Shown piece by piece: positions 19,492 to 28,776 of a stretch of 64,000 nucleotides of DNA. The translations under genes were made by a program, and so were the position numbers. The stretch's first letter is position 1; the number at the start of each line of letters is the position of its first letter. The stretch spans positions 1 through 64,000 of the forward strand of contig NZ_JAJTWT010000016.1 of NCBI RefSeq assembly GCF_021353235.1, in the 5' to 3' direction. The stretch comes from Pelomonas caseinilytica. Lineage in GTDB: Bacteria > Pseudomonadota > Gammaproteobacteria > Burkholderiales > Burkholderiaceae_C. Under the pieces are notes generated by a model that ran no database searches, was not told the DNA's origin, and saw only the letters and a program-made list of their open reading frames with translations.

Positions 19492-20070
19492 TCAAGGGCT
19501 GGGAATCTGCACCGTGCTCCGGAGGGCAACCGTCAAGGTGTGTTTGGCGGACGCATACATGACAGGCGCTTGACGCAGGCGCCATTCGTAATCGACATAA
19601 GTACACGCTTGCGTGGTGCGTATAACCCGCTTGGCGCGAAAGCCGCTGGCCTCGTAGAACCCGCCTACGCGTTCGCGAATGCACGACAGGGACAGCCGGG
19701 TCCATCCTTGCGCCTTGGCCCAACCGAGGAGCGCGGTCCCGATGCCGCGGCGTTGCCAGGCGGGCGCCACGTGCAGCTGTGCGACATGGTTCCTGCGCAG
19801 CGCGAGGAAGCCGACCGGCACGCCACCGCTCGCAGCGACGATCACTTCGTGCAATGGCAGCAGGACACAGTCGATGTAGCGCCTCGTCGCCTCGAGATCC
19901 AACGTCTCATCGCCGTCGTCGTGGGCATCCACCTGTGTGACGTGCCAGATGCGCGCCAGCGCAGACGCCTCATCGCTGCCCTGCATCGGGCGGACGGAAA
20001 AGCCAGGCGGCTTCTCCGTGAAGCTTTGGGCACCAACCGCGGATGCACGCGGTACATCGACTTCGACCAC
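19492..20070 (-). CDS. GNAT acetyltransferase with C-terminus replaced by IS66 sequence
   Basis: A GNAT-family N-acetyltransferase whose core is complete: FSVRPMQGSDEASALARIW at the start, VGFLALRRNHVAQLHVAPAWQRRGIGTALL as the acetyl-CoA loop, and RVGGFYEASGF near the end. The IS66 insertion falls after RQAPV; the frame then runs about 24 codons into the element and stops at 19492. So only the last 11 or so native residues (VIDAMKGDSNG, still present at 17025-17055) are lost, and activity may survive. GTG 20070 with GGGAG upstream is chosen as start; the frame opens with TTG at 20112. Originally the first gene of a three-gene operon. Confidence 0.85.
   Translation of the reverse strand: MVEVDVPRASAVGAQSFTEKPPGFSVRPMQGSDEASALARIWHVTQVDAHDDGDETLDLEATRRYIDCVLLPLHEVIVAASGGVPVGFLALRRNHVAQLHVAPAWQRRGIGTALLGWAKAQGWTRLSLSCIRERVGGFYEASGFRAKRVIRTTQACTYVDYEWRLRQAPVMYASAKHTLTVALRSTVQIPSP
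19533..19558 (-). repeat. IS66 right terminal inverted repeat
   Basis: Read inward on the minus strand it begins GTATGCGTCCGCCAAACAC and matches the left repeat at 21 of 26 positions. Confidence 0.9.
19559..19566. repeat. Right 8-bp target-site duplication of the IS66 element
   Basis: ATGACAGG, identical to 17056-17063 and directly adjoining the right inverted repeat. Confidence 0.95.
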
Positions 20071-20341
20071 CCGTTTCTCCCGCTTACTTTTATCGTTATG
20101 TCTCGGCGGCAAAGATACAGCTGCGCACGGGTCTTCGCAACCTTGCTGCCGTGTGAAAACGGGCTCCGTGGGCCCTTCTTTTAGGGAGGCGGTGCGCCCC
20201 GCTATCCCGCAGTTCGTACGCCGTCACAGGCCCCGGAACACACTCCCTTACGAACCCGGCCCGAGGGGCGTCAACGAGCGGCATCGGCAGACGTTGATCA
20301 GCCATCGAAAAGCCCCTCGCACGGCTTTGCAGGAGGTTCAC

Positions 20342-20722
20342 ATGCTTCGTCACATCCTCGCCACCACCCTCGCGACCGCCGCCCTCCTCGGCGCCGGCTC
20401 CGCCCATGCCGGCGGACATTGGTCGGTCGGCATCGGCATCAACCTGCCCGCACCCGGCGTCGTCGTGGCGCCCGCCCCGGTCTACGTGGAGCCGGCGCCC
20501 GTCTATTACGCCCCGCCCCCGGTCGTCTACGCGCCGCCGCCCCCACCCCGCTACGTCTACCGCGACGTCTACTACGCCCCGCCGCCGCAGATCGTCTACG
20601 AGGCGGGCTACCGCGACCGCCGCTGGGAACACCGCCACGACGACTGGCAGTGGCGCCGCGAGCACGAACGCCATGAGCGCTGGGAACGCGACCGCGACGG
20701 CTACGGCCCCTACCGCCGCTAA
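20342..20722 (+). CDS. Secreted Pro/Tyr-rich hypothetical protein
   Basis: A 126-residue protein with a clear signal peptide (MLRHILATTLATAALLGAGS, cut after AHA), then a low-complexity section of repeated PVYV/PVYY/PPPVVYAPPP units (about residues 40-75). The tail is Arg/His/Trp/Asp-rich (WEHRHDDWQWRREHERHERW). Similar small exported proteins are frequent in Burkholderiales, but the function is unknown. It has a perfect AGGAGGT ribosome binding site 4 bases before ATG 20342. The open frame extends far upstream, but the signal peptide fixes this start. It converges on the response-regulator gene. Confidence 0.85.
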   Translation: MLRHILATTLATAALLGAGSAHAGGHWSVGIGINLPAPGVVVAPAPVYVEPAPVYYAPPPVVYAPPPPPRYVYRDVYYAPPPQIVYEAGYRDRRWEHRHDDWQWRREHERHERWERDRDGYGPYRR

Positions 20723-20737
20723 TCAGGGCGCCGCTGA

Positions 20738-21364
20738 TCAGGGCTCGCGCGAGCGCTCGACCGCGTAGCGGATGAGCTCGGCCTGCCCGTCGAGTTCCAG
20801 CTTGCGCTTGATGCTCTGCCGGTGGGCCTCGACGGTGCGAACCGAGAGGTCGAGCTGACGCGCGATCTGCTTGCTCGAGGCGCCCTGCCCCAGCAAGGCG
20901 AGGATCTCGCTCTCACGCGGCGTCAGCACCGGCTTCGGGCTCTGCCCGCGGAACAGCCGGCCGGAGACCGCTGCGCTCAGGAACGTGCCGCCCGCCGCCA
21001 CGGCATCGATGGCCGAGACGATCTCGGTCGCCGGCGCGTCCTTGAGCACATAGCCCCGCGCTCCGGCCTGCAGCGCCCGCTGCACGTATTCGGGGTTGTC
21101 ATACATGCTGAACATCAGCAGCTTGATGTCCGGCCGCGCAGCCAGCATCTCCGCGCCCAGCGCGATGCCGTTGACCTCCTTCAGCCCCACGTCCATCAGC
21201 ACCACGTCCGGCGTGGTGCGCGCCAGCTGCTCCAGCGCCTCGGCGCGGTTGCCGGCCTCGCCGACGACCTCGAAGCGCAGCACCGCCTGCAGCCGCGCGA
21301 CGAGGCCTTCGCGCACCATCGGGTGGTCGTCGACGAGCAGGATGCGGATGGGGGTCGAGGTCAT
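20738..21364 (-). CDS. NarL/FixJ-type response regulator
   Basis: A 208-residue regulator with a receiver domain (acidic pocket DD at 12-13, phospho-acceptor Asp58 in VLMDVG, Lys in GYVLKDAP) and a C-terminal LuxR-type helix-turn-helix (LTPRESEILALLGQGASSKQIA through VRTVEAHR). It overlaps the sensor kinase gene by 4 bases (ATGA), so the two form a cognate pair. All receiver residues are present. The regulated genes are not evident. Confidence 0.94.
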   Translation of the reverse strand: MTSTPIRILLVDDHPMVREGLVARLQAVLRFEVVGEAGNRAEALEQLARTTPDVVLMDVGLKEVNGIALGAEMLAARPDIKLLMFSMYDNPEYVQRALQAGARGYVLKDAPATEIVSAIDAVAAGGTFLSAAVSGRLFRGQSPKPVLTPRESEILALLGQGASSKQIARQLDLSVRTVEAHRQSIKRKLELDGQAELIRYAVERSREP

Positions 21365-22770
21365 GCGGCGGCGCGGGCGAGGTCGGCAGCCGAGAGTTTG
21401 ACGGCAAGCCGGCAGCCCACCCCCGGCGCCGTGACGAGGCTGAGTCGCGCACCGAGCGCATCGGCCCGCTCGCGCATGCTGCGCAGGCCGAGGCCCCGGT
21501 CGGCCACCGCCTGGGCCGCCTCGGCGTCGAAGCCCCCGCCGTCGTCGGCCACCTCCAGAGCCAGCCCGCCGCCGCCGTCGAAACGCAGGGTCAGGCCAAC
21601 CTGCGTTGCGCCGGCGTGGCGGGCGGCATTGTTCAGCGCCTCCTGGGCGATGCGGAACAGCGCCGTCTTGACGGCCTCCGGCAGCTCGGTCTCCTCGCCC
21701 TCCACCGTCGCCGTGAAGCGCGTGCCCCCGGCCGCGTCGAACTCGCCGGCCAGGTGCTGCAGCGCGGCAGGCAGGCCCAGGGTGTCCAGCAGGGCCGGCC
21801 GCAGGGCGTGGGACAGGTGGCGCACCTCGGCCAGCGTGGTGTTCAGGCGCTTGAGCGCGAGGTCCTGCAGCCGGGCGGCGCCTGCAGGCTCATGCTGGGC
21901 CGATTCGATCAACAGCTTGGTCGCAACCAGGGCCTGGCTGACGCCGTCGTGCAGCTCCCGCGCGAGGCGCGCGCGCTCGTCTTCCTGGCTCTGCACCACC
22001 TCGCGCGCCAGGGCGCGGAGCTTGGCCTCGGCGCTGCGATGCTCGCTCAGGTTGAGGGCCAGGGCGCCCGCGCTGATCAGCGCCACGCCCAGCACGGCCA
22101 CGGCGCCCACCCACAGCAGCGTGGTGGTGATGTTCTGGCGCGCGCCGCGCTCCAGCTCGGCCATGGTGGCCTCGATGCCGTCGAGGTACAGGCCCGTGCC
22201 CAGCATCCATTGCCACTCGGGGACCATCACGACATAGCCCAGCTTGGGCGCGAGCAGGCTGCTCGATGGCTTGCGCCACAGGTATTCGACATAGCCGCCG
22301 CCGGCCTTGGCCTGGGCGATCAGTTGCTGGATGGTGGGCCGGCCGAGCGGGTCGCGCAGCTCCCACAGGTTGCGGCCGATCAGCTCGGGCTGGCGCGAGT
22401 GCATGAGCACGCGGCCGTCGAGCGAATAGACGAAGAAGTAGCCGTCGGTGCCATAGTCCAGCGAGGACAGCAGCTGCAGTGCCTGCTGAGGACCGCCGGG
22501 CTGGCCTTGCAGCGGTTTCAGCGTGCTGACGGCCAGGTCCACGTAGTGCTTGAGCTCGGTGCGCCGCGCGTCCATGTAGCTGGCGCGCACCAGGGCATGC
22601 TCGCGCGCGGCCAGTGAGCTTTCCTGCTGGCGCACCGCCAGCGCGATCAGCGCCAGCGAGGCCAACAGCGGCAGCAGCGCCAGCAGCAGGAGCTTGGCCC
22701 GCAGGGAGAGGCCGCGCGTCACGAAGGTGCGCAAGCGTTGGCGCAAAGATGATGCCGTGGCAGCCATCAT
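21361..22770 (-). CDS. Membrane histidine kinase with Cache sensor domain (HisKA_3 type)
   Basis: About 469 residues. An N-terminal membrane segment (LLLLALLPLLASLALIALAV), a periplasmic single-Cache domain (about 45-190, with GYFFVYSLDGRVLMHSRQPELIG), a second membrane segment (about 200-225), the phospho-acceptor His in ARELHDGVSQAL, and an ATPase domain (NNAARHA, ADDGGGF, GLGLRSMRER) are visible. This is the NarX/DegS-like class that pairs with NarL-type regulators, as here. Cache domains of this type usually bind small organic ligands. Start set at ATG 22770; the frame begins with TTG at 22779. Confidence 0.93.
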   Translation of the reverse strand: MMAATASSLRQRLRTFVTRGLSLRAKLLLLALLPLLASLALIALAVRQQESSLAAREHALVRASYMDARRTELKHYVDLAVSTLKPLQGQPGGPQQALQLLSSLDYGTDGYFFVYSLDGRVLMHSRQPELIGRNLWELRDPLGRPTIQQLIAQAKAGGGYVEYLWRKPSSSLLAPKLGYVVMVPEWQWMLGTGLYLDGIEATMAELERGARQNITTTLLWVGAVAVLGVALISAGALALNLSEHRSAEAKLRALAREVVQSQEDERARLARELHDGVSQALVATKLLIESAQHEPAGAARLQDLALKRLNTTLAEVRHLSHALRPALLDTLGLPAALQHLAGEFDAAGGTRFTATVEGEETELPEAVKTALFRIAQEALNNAARHAGATQVGLTLRFDGGGGLALEVADDGGGFDAEAAQAVADRGLGLRSMRERADALGARLSLVTAPGVGCRLAVKLSAADLARAAA

Positions 22771-22801
22771 CGCGCTCAACGCCCTCGTCGTGCTGCCGCG
22801 C

Positions 22802-25800
22802 TCACCGCCCCAACGTCGCTGCGGCCGGGGCCGTCCTGCGCTGGATGGGCTTCCACGCGTCCAGGCGCTTCATCACGTCGGCGATGGCGGCGTCGAGCTG
22901 GGTGTCCTCGCCGCGGTTGACGGCGGCGGGGTCGAGTTCGACGTCGAGGTCGGGGGCGACGCCCTCGTTTTCGATGCGCCATTCGCCCTCGGGCGTGAAG
23001 AAGCGGAAATAGGGCACGGTCAGGAAGCCGCCGTCGATGAGGTCGGGGTTGACCGAGATGCCGATCAGGCCGCCCCAGGTGCGCTTGCCGACGAGGGGCC
23101 CCAGGCCCACGCGCTTGAAGGCATAGGGCATGAAGTCGCCGCCGGAGCCGGCGTCCTGGTCGATGAGCATGGCCTTGGGGCCGTAGATGGCGCCGCCCGG
23201 CGTGTCGAACACCAGGCCGTCGCGGTCCTTCCAGCTGCCAAGGTAGGGCCGGGCGAGCAGCTCGGTCACGTAGTTGGCCGCCTGGCCGCCGCCGTTGCGG
23301 CGGTCGTCCACGATCAGGGCCTGCTTGTCCACCTGGGCGAAGAACATGCGGTTGAAGTGCTCGAAGCCCTGGCTTCCTGTGTCGGGCATGTAGACGTAGG
23401 CCACCTTGCCGCCCGTCTTCTGCTCAACCTTGCGGCGGTTGCCCTCGATCCAGGCCCAGCGGCGCAGCAGGGCTTCGCTGGCGATGGGCTCGACCGTGAC
23501 CTCGCGCCGGCCCTTGCCCGCCGCGTCCTGCGCGACGGCGACGACGACCTGCTTGCCGACGGTGTTCTCCAGCCGCGCGTAGAGGTTGGTCTTCGCGTCC
23601 AGCTCGTGGCCGCCGATGGCGAGCACGTAGTCGCCCTCCTTCACGCCCAGGCCCGGCACAGCCAGGGGCGAGCGCAGGTTGGGGTTGAGACGGTCGCCGG
23701 CATAGAGCCGCGTGATGCGGTAGCGGCCCTGCTCGACGGTGAAGTCAGCGCCCAGCAGGCCCACGGCCACCTTGGGCTCCTCATGCACGTCGCCACCGCC
23801 CGTGCGGTTGTGGCCGACCTGCAGCTCGGCGATCATCTGCACGAGCAGGTCGTTCAGGTCCTCGCGGCGCTGCACGTGGGCAAGCTGCGGCAGGTAGCGG
23901 TCGTACACGGCCTGCCAGTCCAGGCCGTGCAAGGCGGGGTCGTAGAAGAAGTCGCGCTCCATCCACCAGGCCTCGTCGAAGATCTGCTTCCACTCGGCGC
24001 GCGGGTCGACGCGGGCACGCAGGCCCGAGGTGTCCAGCGGCTTGCTCTCGCCCTTGTCGTTGGCATCGCCCACCTCCAGCTTGTCGCCGGCCACGCGCAG
24101 CAGCAGCTTCTTGTGGTCTTCGCTGAGCGAGAAATCGGCGACGCCGCTGCGCAGCAGCTTGGGCTTGCGCTCCTCGAAGTCGAAGCGCCAGAGTTCGGCC
24201 GTCGCGCGCTTCTCGGCCTGGGGCGGCTCGACGCTGGCGCCGGGCTGCGGGCGCTGCAGGTAGAAGAGCGCGCCGTCGGCGGCCACGGCGAGGTTGTCGT
24301 AGTTGCGCTCGGCCACGGGCAGGGCGACGAGGCGATCCGCCAGCCCGGCGAGGTCGACCTTGATGGGCTTGACCGGCTCGGGCCGGGCGTCCTCCGCCTT
24401 CTTGCCGTCGGCCTTCTTGCCGTCAGCCTTCTTGTCATCAGCCTTCTTGTCATCGGCCTTCTTGTCGTCGTCCTTCTTCTCATCCTTGTCCTTCTTGCCG
24501 TCCTCGTCGCCCGCCTTGGGCGCCAGCGGCGACTTGCCGTCGGCCGCCAGCACCAGGGCATAGAGGCCGGCGCGACGCGGGCGCTCCTGGGTGGACAAGT
24601 CCAGGCCCACGGCGGCGGGGCCGGTGTTGATGGACGCCGTGAAGTAGAGGTAGTCGCCCTTGGCCGAGAAGGTGGGCGTCGCCGCATGCGCCAAGCCGTC
24701 AGTCACCGCATGGTTTCTGCCGGTGGCGATCTCGTGCAGCCAGACGCGGCCGAAGTAGTTGTCGCCCGAGCTGGTGAAGGCCAGCCAGCGGCTGTCCGGC
24801 GAGAAGGCCACGTCGACGCCGCCGCGGCGCACGTCGGTGGCGATCTTGACGAGCTGACCCCGCTGTGGCCCGGCCGCCAGGCCCATGCGGTAGAGGTTGA
24901 GGTGGTTGTCCTGCAGCACGAGGTGGTGGCCATCGGGCGACCACTCCAGCAGCGTGAAGTAACCCTCCTTGGGCAGCAGGAAGCGCTCGCGGGTACCGAG
25001 GCCCGTCTGCGCCACCAGCACGAGTTCATGCCGCATGCCGGGGGCGTCGGAGATGAAGGCGATGTGGCGGCCGTCGGCGCTCCACAGCGCGTCCTTCTCG
25101 CGCGCGCCGGAGGTCTCGGTCAGGTTGCGCACGCTGCCGTCCTTCACGGGCACCGTGAACACCTCGCCGCGGGCGCTCACCACCACGCGCTTGCCGGTCG
25201 CCGACAGGCGCGCCGAGGTGATGGACTTGCCGGCGTCCTTCCACTGCGTGCGGGCCTGCGGCGCGATGCTGTCCAGCCGGATGTCCAGCACCGCCGGCGT
25301 GCCGCCGGCCAGGTCGATCTGCTTGATGCGCCCGCCGGCCTCGTACACCAGCGTCGTGCCGTAGGCGTCGACGGCGCGCACGTCCCACTGCGTTTCGCGC
25401 GTGAGCTGGCGCAGGGCCTTGGTGGCGGGGTTGTAGGCGAAGAGGTTGGCCGCGCCATCGGCCCGGTCCGAGATGAACACGACCTGTCCCCCGGCCCAGA
25501 CCGGCGCCGAGTCGGTGGCGTTGACGTGGGGCACCTGCTCCCAGGCCTGGGTGGCCATGTCCATGATCCACACCGGCGGCGTCGTGCCGCCGCGGCTCAG
25601 CCGCCAGCCGCTCGCCCCCGCGTAGGCCGCGCCGTAGGGCCGGTAGGCCAGGCGCTTGCCGTCGGGCGACCAGGCGCCCTCGTAGGCCACGGCCTTCATG
25701 ACCTGCTTCTCGTAGCCGCCGTCGATGCCGACCTCGTAGAGCTGGTTGCTGCGGTTGTTCAGCACCTCGCGCGGCGACGCGAACAGCACCCGCTGGCCGT

Positions 25801-26155
25801 CCGGGCTCCAGCCGCTGACGACGTCGGGGCTCGGGTGCCAGGTCAGCCGCCGGGGCTGGCCGCCGTCCAGACCGATGACGTAGACGTCGGTGTTGCCGTC
25901 GTAGCTGGCCGAGAAGGCGATGCTGCGGCCATCGGGCGAGAAGCGCGGCGCGAACTCGCTGGCCGCGTGGCTGGTGAGCCGGCGGGGATGCCCGCCGTCG
26001 CGGTCGGCCAGCCACAGGTCGCCAGCGTAGACGAAGGCGAGATGGTCCTTGGAAACGGCGGGCTGGCGCAGCATCAGCGTCGGCTCGCTCGCCGCGGCCG
26101 GGCCGGAGGTCATCCAGGCGCAGGCCAGCGCAAGTGCGAAACGGGACGGGGTCAT
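22802..26155 (-). CDS. Tricorn-like S41 protease
   Basis: A 1117-residue exported protease of the tricorn family, which degrades peptides. After a signal peptide (MTPSRFALALACAWM, cut near AAAS) come two WD40/PD40-type propellers with repeated FSPDGRSIAFSA and WSPDGKRLAYR motifs, a PDZ domain around VKEGDYVLAIGGHELDA, and the S41 core. The catalytic Ser is residue 1004 in DAGSGGDF; VDDRRNGGGQ lies upstream. About residues 545-585 form a very charged insert of repeated KKADD/KKADG units not expected in the family. In Betaproteobacteria such proteins are periplasmic. No partner gene is coupled. Confidence 0.93.
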   Translation of the reverse strand: MTPSRFALALACAWMTSGPAAASEPTLMLRQPAVSKDHLAFVYAGDLWLADRDGGHPRRLTSHAASEFAPRFSPDGRSIAFSASYDGNTDVYVIGLDGGQPRRLTWHPSPDVVSGWSPDGQRVLFASPREVLNNRSNQLYEVGIDGGYEKQVMKAVAYEGAWSPDGKRLAYRPYGAAYAGASGWRLSRGGTTPPVWIMDMATQAWEQVPHVNATDSAPVWAGGQVVFISDRADGAANLFAYNPATKALRQLTRETQWDVRAVDAYGTTLVYEAGGRIKQIDLAGGTPAVLDIRLDSIAPQARTQWKDAGKSITSARLSATGKRVVVSARGEVFTVPVKDGSVRNLTETSGAREKDALWSADGRHIAFISDAPGMRHELVLVAQTGLGTRERFLLPKEGYFTLLEWSPDGHHLVLQDNHLNLYRMGLAAGPQRGQLVKIATDVRRGGVDVAFSPDSRWLAFTSSGDNYFGRVWLHEIATGRNHAVTDGLAHAATPTFSAKGDYLYFTASINTGPAAVGLDLSTQERPRRAGLYALVLAADGKSPLAPKAGDEDGKKDKDEKKDDDKKADDKKADDKKADGKKADGKKAEDARPEPVKPIKVDLAGLADRLVALPVAERNYDNLAVAADGALFYLQRPQPGASVEPPQAEKRATAELWRFDFEERKPKLLRSGVADFSLSEDHKKLLLRVAGDKLEVGDANDKGESKPLDTSGLRARVDPRAEWKQIFDEAWWMERDFFYDPALHGLDWQAVYDRYLPQLAHVQRREDLNDLLVQMIAELQVGHNRTGGGDVHEEPKVAVGLLGADFTVEQGRYRITRLYAGDRLNPNLRSPLAVPGLGVKEGDYVLAIGGHELDAKTNLYARLENTVGKQVVVAVAQDAAGKGRREVTVEPIASEALLRRWAWIEGNRRKVEQKTGGKVAYVYMPDTGSQGFEHFNRMFFAQVDKQALIVDDRRNGGGQAANYVTELLARPYLGSWKDRDGLVFDTPGGAIYGPKAMLIDQDAGSGGDFMPYAFKRVGLGPLVGKRTWGGLIGISVNPDLIDGGFLTVPYFRFFTPEGEWRIENEGVAPDLDVELDPAAVNRGEDTQLDAAIADVMKRLDAWKPIQRRTAPAAATLGR

Positions 26156-26218
26156 CGGGATCTCCGACAGTCTCGAAAAACCCGCGACTCTAGTCCTGAA
26201 GCCCGTTCGAACTGAAAG

Positions 26219-26866
26219 TCAGCCCGTCTGGCGCTTGAACTTGCCGCGCAGGCTCCCGCCGATGACCACGAGGCCGGGGATGAGGATCATGGCCCAGATG
26301 ATCTTGTCCAGGTGGGCCTTCACCCAGGGCACGTTGCCGAAGAGGTGGCCGATGGTGGTGACGCCGCAGACCCACAGCGCGCCGCCGGCCACGTCGTAGA
26401 GGGTGAACTTGCGGCGCGTCATCTGCGCCACGCCGGCCACGAAGGGCGCGAAGGTGCGCAGGAAGGGCATGAAGCGCGCCGCCACGATGGTGATGCCGCC
26501 GTACTTCTCGTAGAAGTCGTGGGCCTTCATGAAGGCCGCCTTGTTGAAGAAGCGCGACTGCTCCCACTGGAAGACCCGCGGCCCGAAATGCCGCCCGATG
26601 GTGTAGTTGCTCTGGTTGCCCAGGATGGCCGCCAGCGTCAGCAGGCCCATGGACAGGCCCAGGTCCATCAGGCCCACGCCGCACATGGCGCCGACGACGA
26701 AGAGCAGCGAATCGCCCGGCAGGAAGGGCATCACGACGACGCCCGTCTCCACGAAGATGATCAGGAAGAGCAGCGCATAGACCCAGGCGCCGTGGGCCTG
26801 GACGAAGTCCGCCAGGTGCTGGTCGACGTGGAGGATGAAATCGAGGAGGAAATGCAGCAGGTCCAT
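26219..26866 (-). CDS. DedA-family membrane protein
   Basis: A 215-residue member of the DedA/SNARE-associated family, which includes undecaprenyl-phosphate and phospholipid flippases. Key motifs are FVETGVVVMPFLPGDSLLF near residue 40-60 (the acidic residue is functionally important in relatives) and FMPFLRTFAPFVAGVAQM (the RTFxPxxAG motif). Several hydrophobic helices are present. Divergent from mutL with 57 bases between the starts. Confidence 0.93.
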   Translation of the reverse strand: MDLLHFLLDFILHVDQHLADFVQAHGAWVYALLFLIIFVETGVVVMPFLPGDSLLFVVGAMCGVGLMDLGLSMGLLTLAAILGNQSNYTIGRHFGPRVFQWEQSRFFNKAAFMKAHDFYEKYGGITIVAARFMPFLRTFAPFVAGVAQMTRRKFTLYDVAGGALWVCGVTTIGHLFGNVPWVKAHLDKIIWAMILIPGLVVIGGSLRGKFKRQTG

Positions 26867-26923
26867 GGGGCGGGATTATCCCGGCGGCTTCATGACGGCC
26901 ACCCCGCCGCGATAATCCCGCCG

Positions 26924-28759
26924 ATGGATGTGTCCCTCCCCGAAGTCGCCCCGCCCCGCACCATCCGCGAGCTCCCTGACGAGCTGATCAGCCAGATCGC
27001 CGCCGGCGAGGTCGTCGAGCGCCCGGCCTCGGTCGTGCGCGAGCTGGTGGACAACGCGCTGGACGCCGGGGCCCGCCACATCCAGGTCAAGCTGATGGCC
27101 GGCGGCGTGCGTGCCATCGTCGTCGAGGACGACGGCTGCGGCATCCCCGTCGCCCAGCTGCCGCTGGCCCTCAAGCGCCATGCCACGAGCAAGATCGCCA
27201 GCCTCTCGGACCTCGAATCGGTGGCGACCATGGGCTTCCGGGGCGAGGCCCTGGCCGCCATCGCCTCGGTGTCCGAGATGGCCATCGCCTCCCGCACGGC
27301 CTCCGACGCGCACGCCAACCGCCTGGACGCCCGCAGCGGCGAGCTGCAGCCGGCGGCCCGCGCCCGCGGCACCAGCGTGGAGGTGCGTGAGCTCTTCTTC
27401 GCCACGCCGGCCCGCCGCAAGTTCCTCAAGACCGACGCGACCGAACTCGCCCATTGCGTGGAGGCCGTGCGCCGCCACGCCCTGGCCCGGCCGGACGTGG
27501 GCTTCGCCATCTGGCACGAGGGCAAGCTCGTCGACCAGTGGCGCCCGGCCACGCCCGAGCAGCGCATCGCCGACGTGCTGGGCGAGGACTTCATCGCCGA
27601 CAGCCGCGCCTTCTCGCACAGCGCCGGGCCGCTGGCCCTGACCGGCCGCGCCGGCCTGCCCGAGGCCGCCCGTTCGCGGGCCGACCAGCAATACGTCTGG
27701 GTCAACGGCCGCTACGTTCGCGACAAGCTCATCGCCCACGCCATCCGCTCCGCCTACGAGGACGTGCTGCACGGCCAGCGCCAGCCGAGCTATGTGCTCT
27801 TCATCGAGATCGCGCCGGAGCTGGTGGACGTGAACGTGCACCCCACCAAGATCGAGGTGCGCTTCCGCGACGGCCGCGCCATCCACCAGAGCGTGCGACG
27901 CGCCTTCATCGACGCGCTCGCCGCGTCGCGCAGCGCCGAGGCCGAAGGCGTCGATTCGGCCATGGCGCCGCTGTCCTTCGCGCCGACGACGCCGGCCACG
28001 CTCTACGTCGCCGAGCCGCGGCCGGCCTACGTGGCACCCGTGCCGCCAACGGCGGAGCAGGTGCGGCTGTCCCTCGTCCAGCACGAGACGCTGTGGGAGC
28101 CCACCCGGGCCGCCACGCCCGCCCCGGCCGCATCGTCGGCGCCGCCCTCGGTCACCCTCAAGCTGCCCGACGAGGACTGGCCCCTGGGCCGGGCCATCGC
28201 GCAGATCCAGGGCGTCTACATCCTGGCCGAGAACCGCCAGGGCCTGGTCATCGTCGACATGCACGCCGCCCACGAGCGCGTCGTCTACGAGCGCCTGAAG
28301 GCCAGGCTGGGCGCCACGCAGATCGAGAGCCAGCCGCTGCTGATCCCGGTCAGCTTCGCCGCCACGGCCGAGGAGGTGGCCGCCGCCGAGCAGCACGCCG
28401 AGACGCTCGCCAGGCTGGGCCTGGACGTAGCGCCCTTGTCCAGCCGCACCCTGGCCGTGCGCTCGCGCCCGGCGCTGCTGGCCGCGAGCGACCTGGTCGC
28501 GCTGACCCGCGAGCTGCTGGCCGAGATGGCCCAGTTCGACGCCAGTTCCGTGCTCGAACGCGCCCAGCACGAGATCCTCGCCACCATGGCCTGCCATGGC
28601 GCGGTGCGCGCCAACCGCCAGCTCACGCTGGAGGAGATGAACGCCCTGCTGCGCGACATGGAAGCCACCGAACGCGCCGACCAATGCAACCACGGCCGCC
28701 CCACCTGGCGCCAGCTCGACATGCGTGAGCTGGACGCCCTTTTCCTCCGCGGACGCTGA
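26924..28759 (+). CDS. mutL: DNA mismatch repair protein MutL
   Basis: Links MutS mismatch recognition to strand excision. The 611-residue product has the GHKL ATPase domain with Glu40 and Asn44 (RELVDNALDAGA), DGCGI at 70-74 and GFRGEAL at 104-110. A variable linker follows (about 350-425), then a C-terminal domain with the metal-binding endonuclease motif DMHAAHERVVYE (Asp445-Glu456) and the late CNHGRP. So it is predicted to be an endonuclease-type MutL, consistent with the absence of MutH in most Betaproteobacteria. ATG 26924 is chosen; the frame opens far upstream inside the divergent dedA gene. Confidence 0.97.
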   Translation: MDVSLPEVAPPRTIRELPDELISQIAAGEVVERPASVVRELVDNALDAGARHIQVKLMAGGVRAIVVEDDGCGIPVAQLPLALKRHATSKIASLSDLESVATMGFRGEALAAIASVSEMAIASRTASDAHANRLDARSGELQPAARARGTSVEVRELFFATPARRKFLKTDATELAHCVEAVRRHALARPDVGFAIWHEGKLVDQWRPATPEQRIADVLGEDFIADSRAFSHSAGPLALTGRAGLPEAARSRADQQYVWVNGRYVRDKLIAHAIRSAYEDVLHGQRQPSYVLFIEIAPELVDVNVHPTKIEVRFRDGRAIHQSVRRAFIDALAASRSAEAEGVDSAMAPLSFAPTTPATLYVAEPRPAYVAPVPPTAEQVRLSLVQHETLWEPTRAATPAPAASSAPPSVTLKLPDEDWPLGRAIAQIQGVYILAENRQGLVIVDMHAAHERVVYERLKARLGATQIESQPLLIPVSFAATAEEVAAAEQHAETLARLGLDVAPLSSRTLAVRSRPALLAASDLVALTRELLAEMAQFDASSVLERAQHEILATMACHGAVRANRQLTLEEMNALLRDMEATERADQCNHGRPTWRQLDMRELDALFLRGR

Positions 28760-28776
28760 ATTGAGATTCAAACAAA

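Larger units (their letters stand above)
17064..19558 (+). mobile_element. Complete IS66-family insertion sequence (2495 bp)
   Basis: The element has imperfect terminal inverted repeats (17064-17089 and 19533-19558, matching at 21 of 26 positions, starting GTAGGCGTCCGGCAAA and GTATGCGTCCGCCAAA). It carries three intact plus-strand genes in the IS66 order tnpA, tnpB and tnpC, and is flanked by perfect 8-bp direct repeats ATGACAGG. All three genes are open and the DDE triad is present, so the copy looks transposition-competent. Perfect duplications and intact genes suggest a fairly recent insertion. It landed in the last codons of an acetyltransferase gene and separates it from two downstream small genes. 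Confidence 0.97.

Noticed and set aside
22694..26215. A 1173-codon plus-strand open frame opposite the tricorn-like protease
   Set aside because: It is exactly antisense to a well-supported gene, has low-complexity His/Val/Gly/Ala-rich composition, and carries no recognisable domain; long antisense frames are normal at this GC content.
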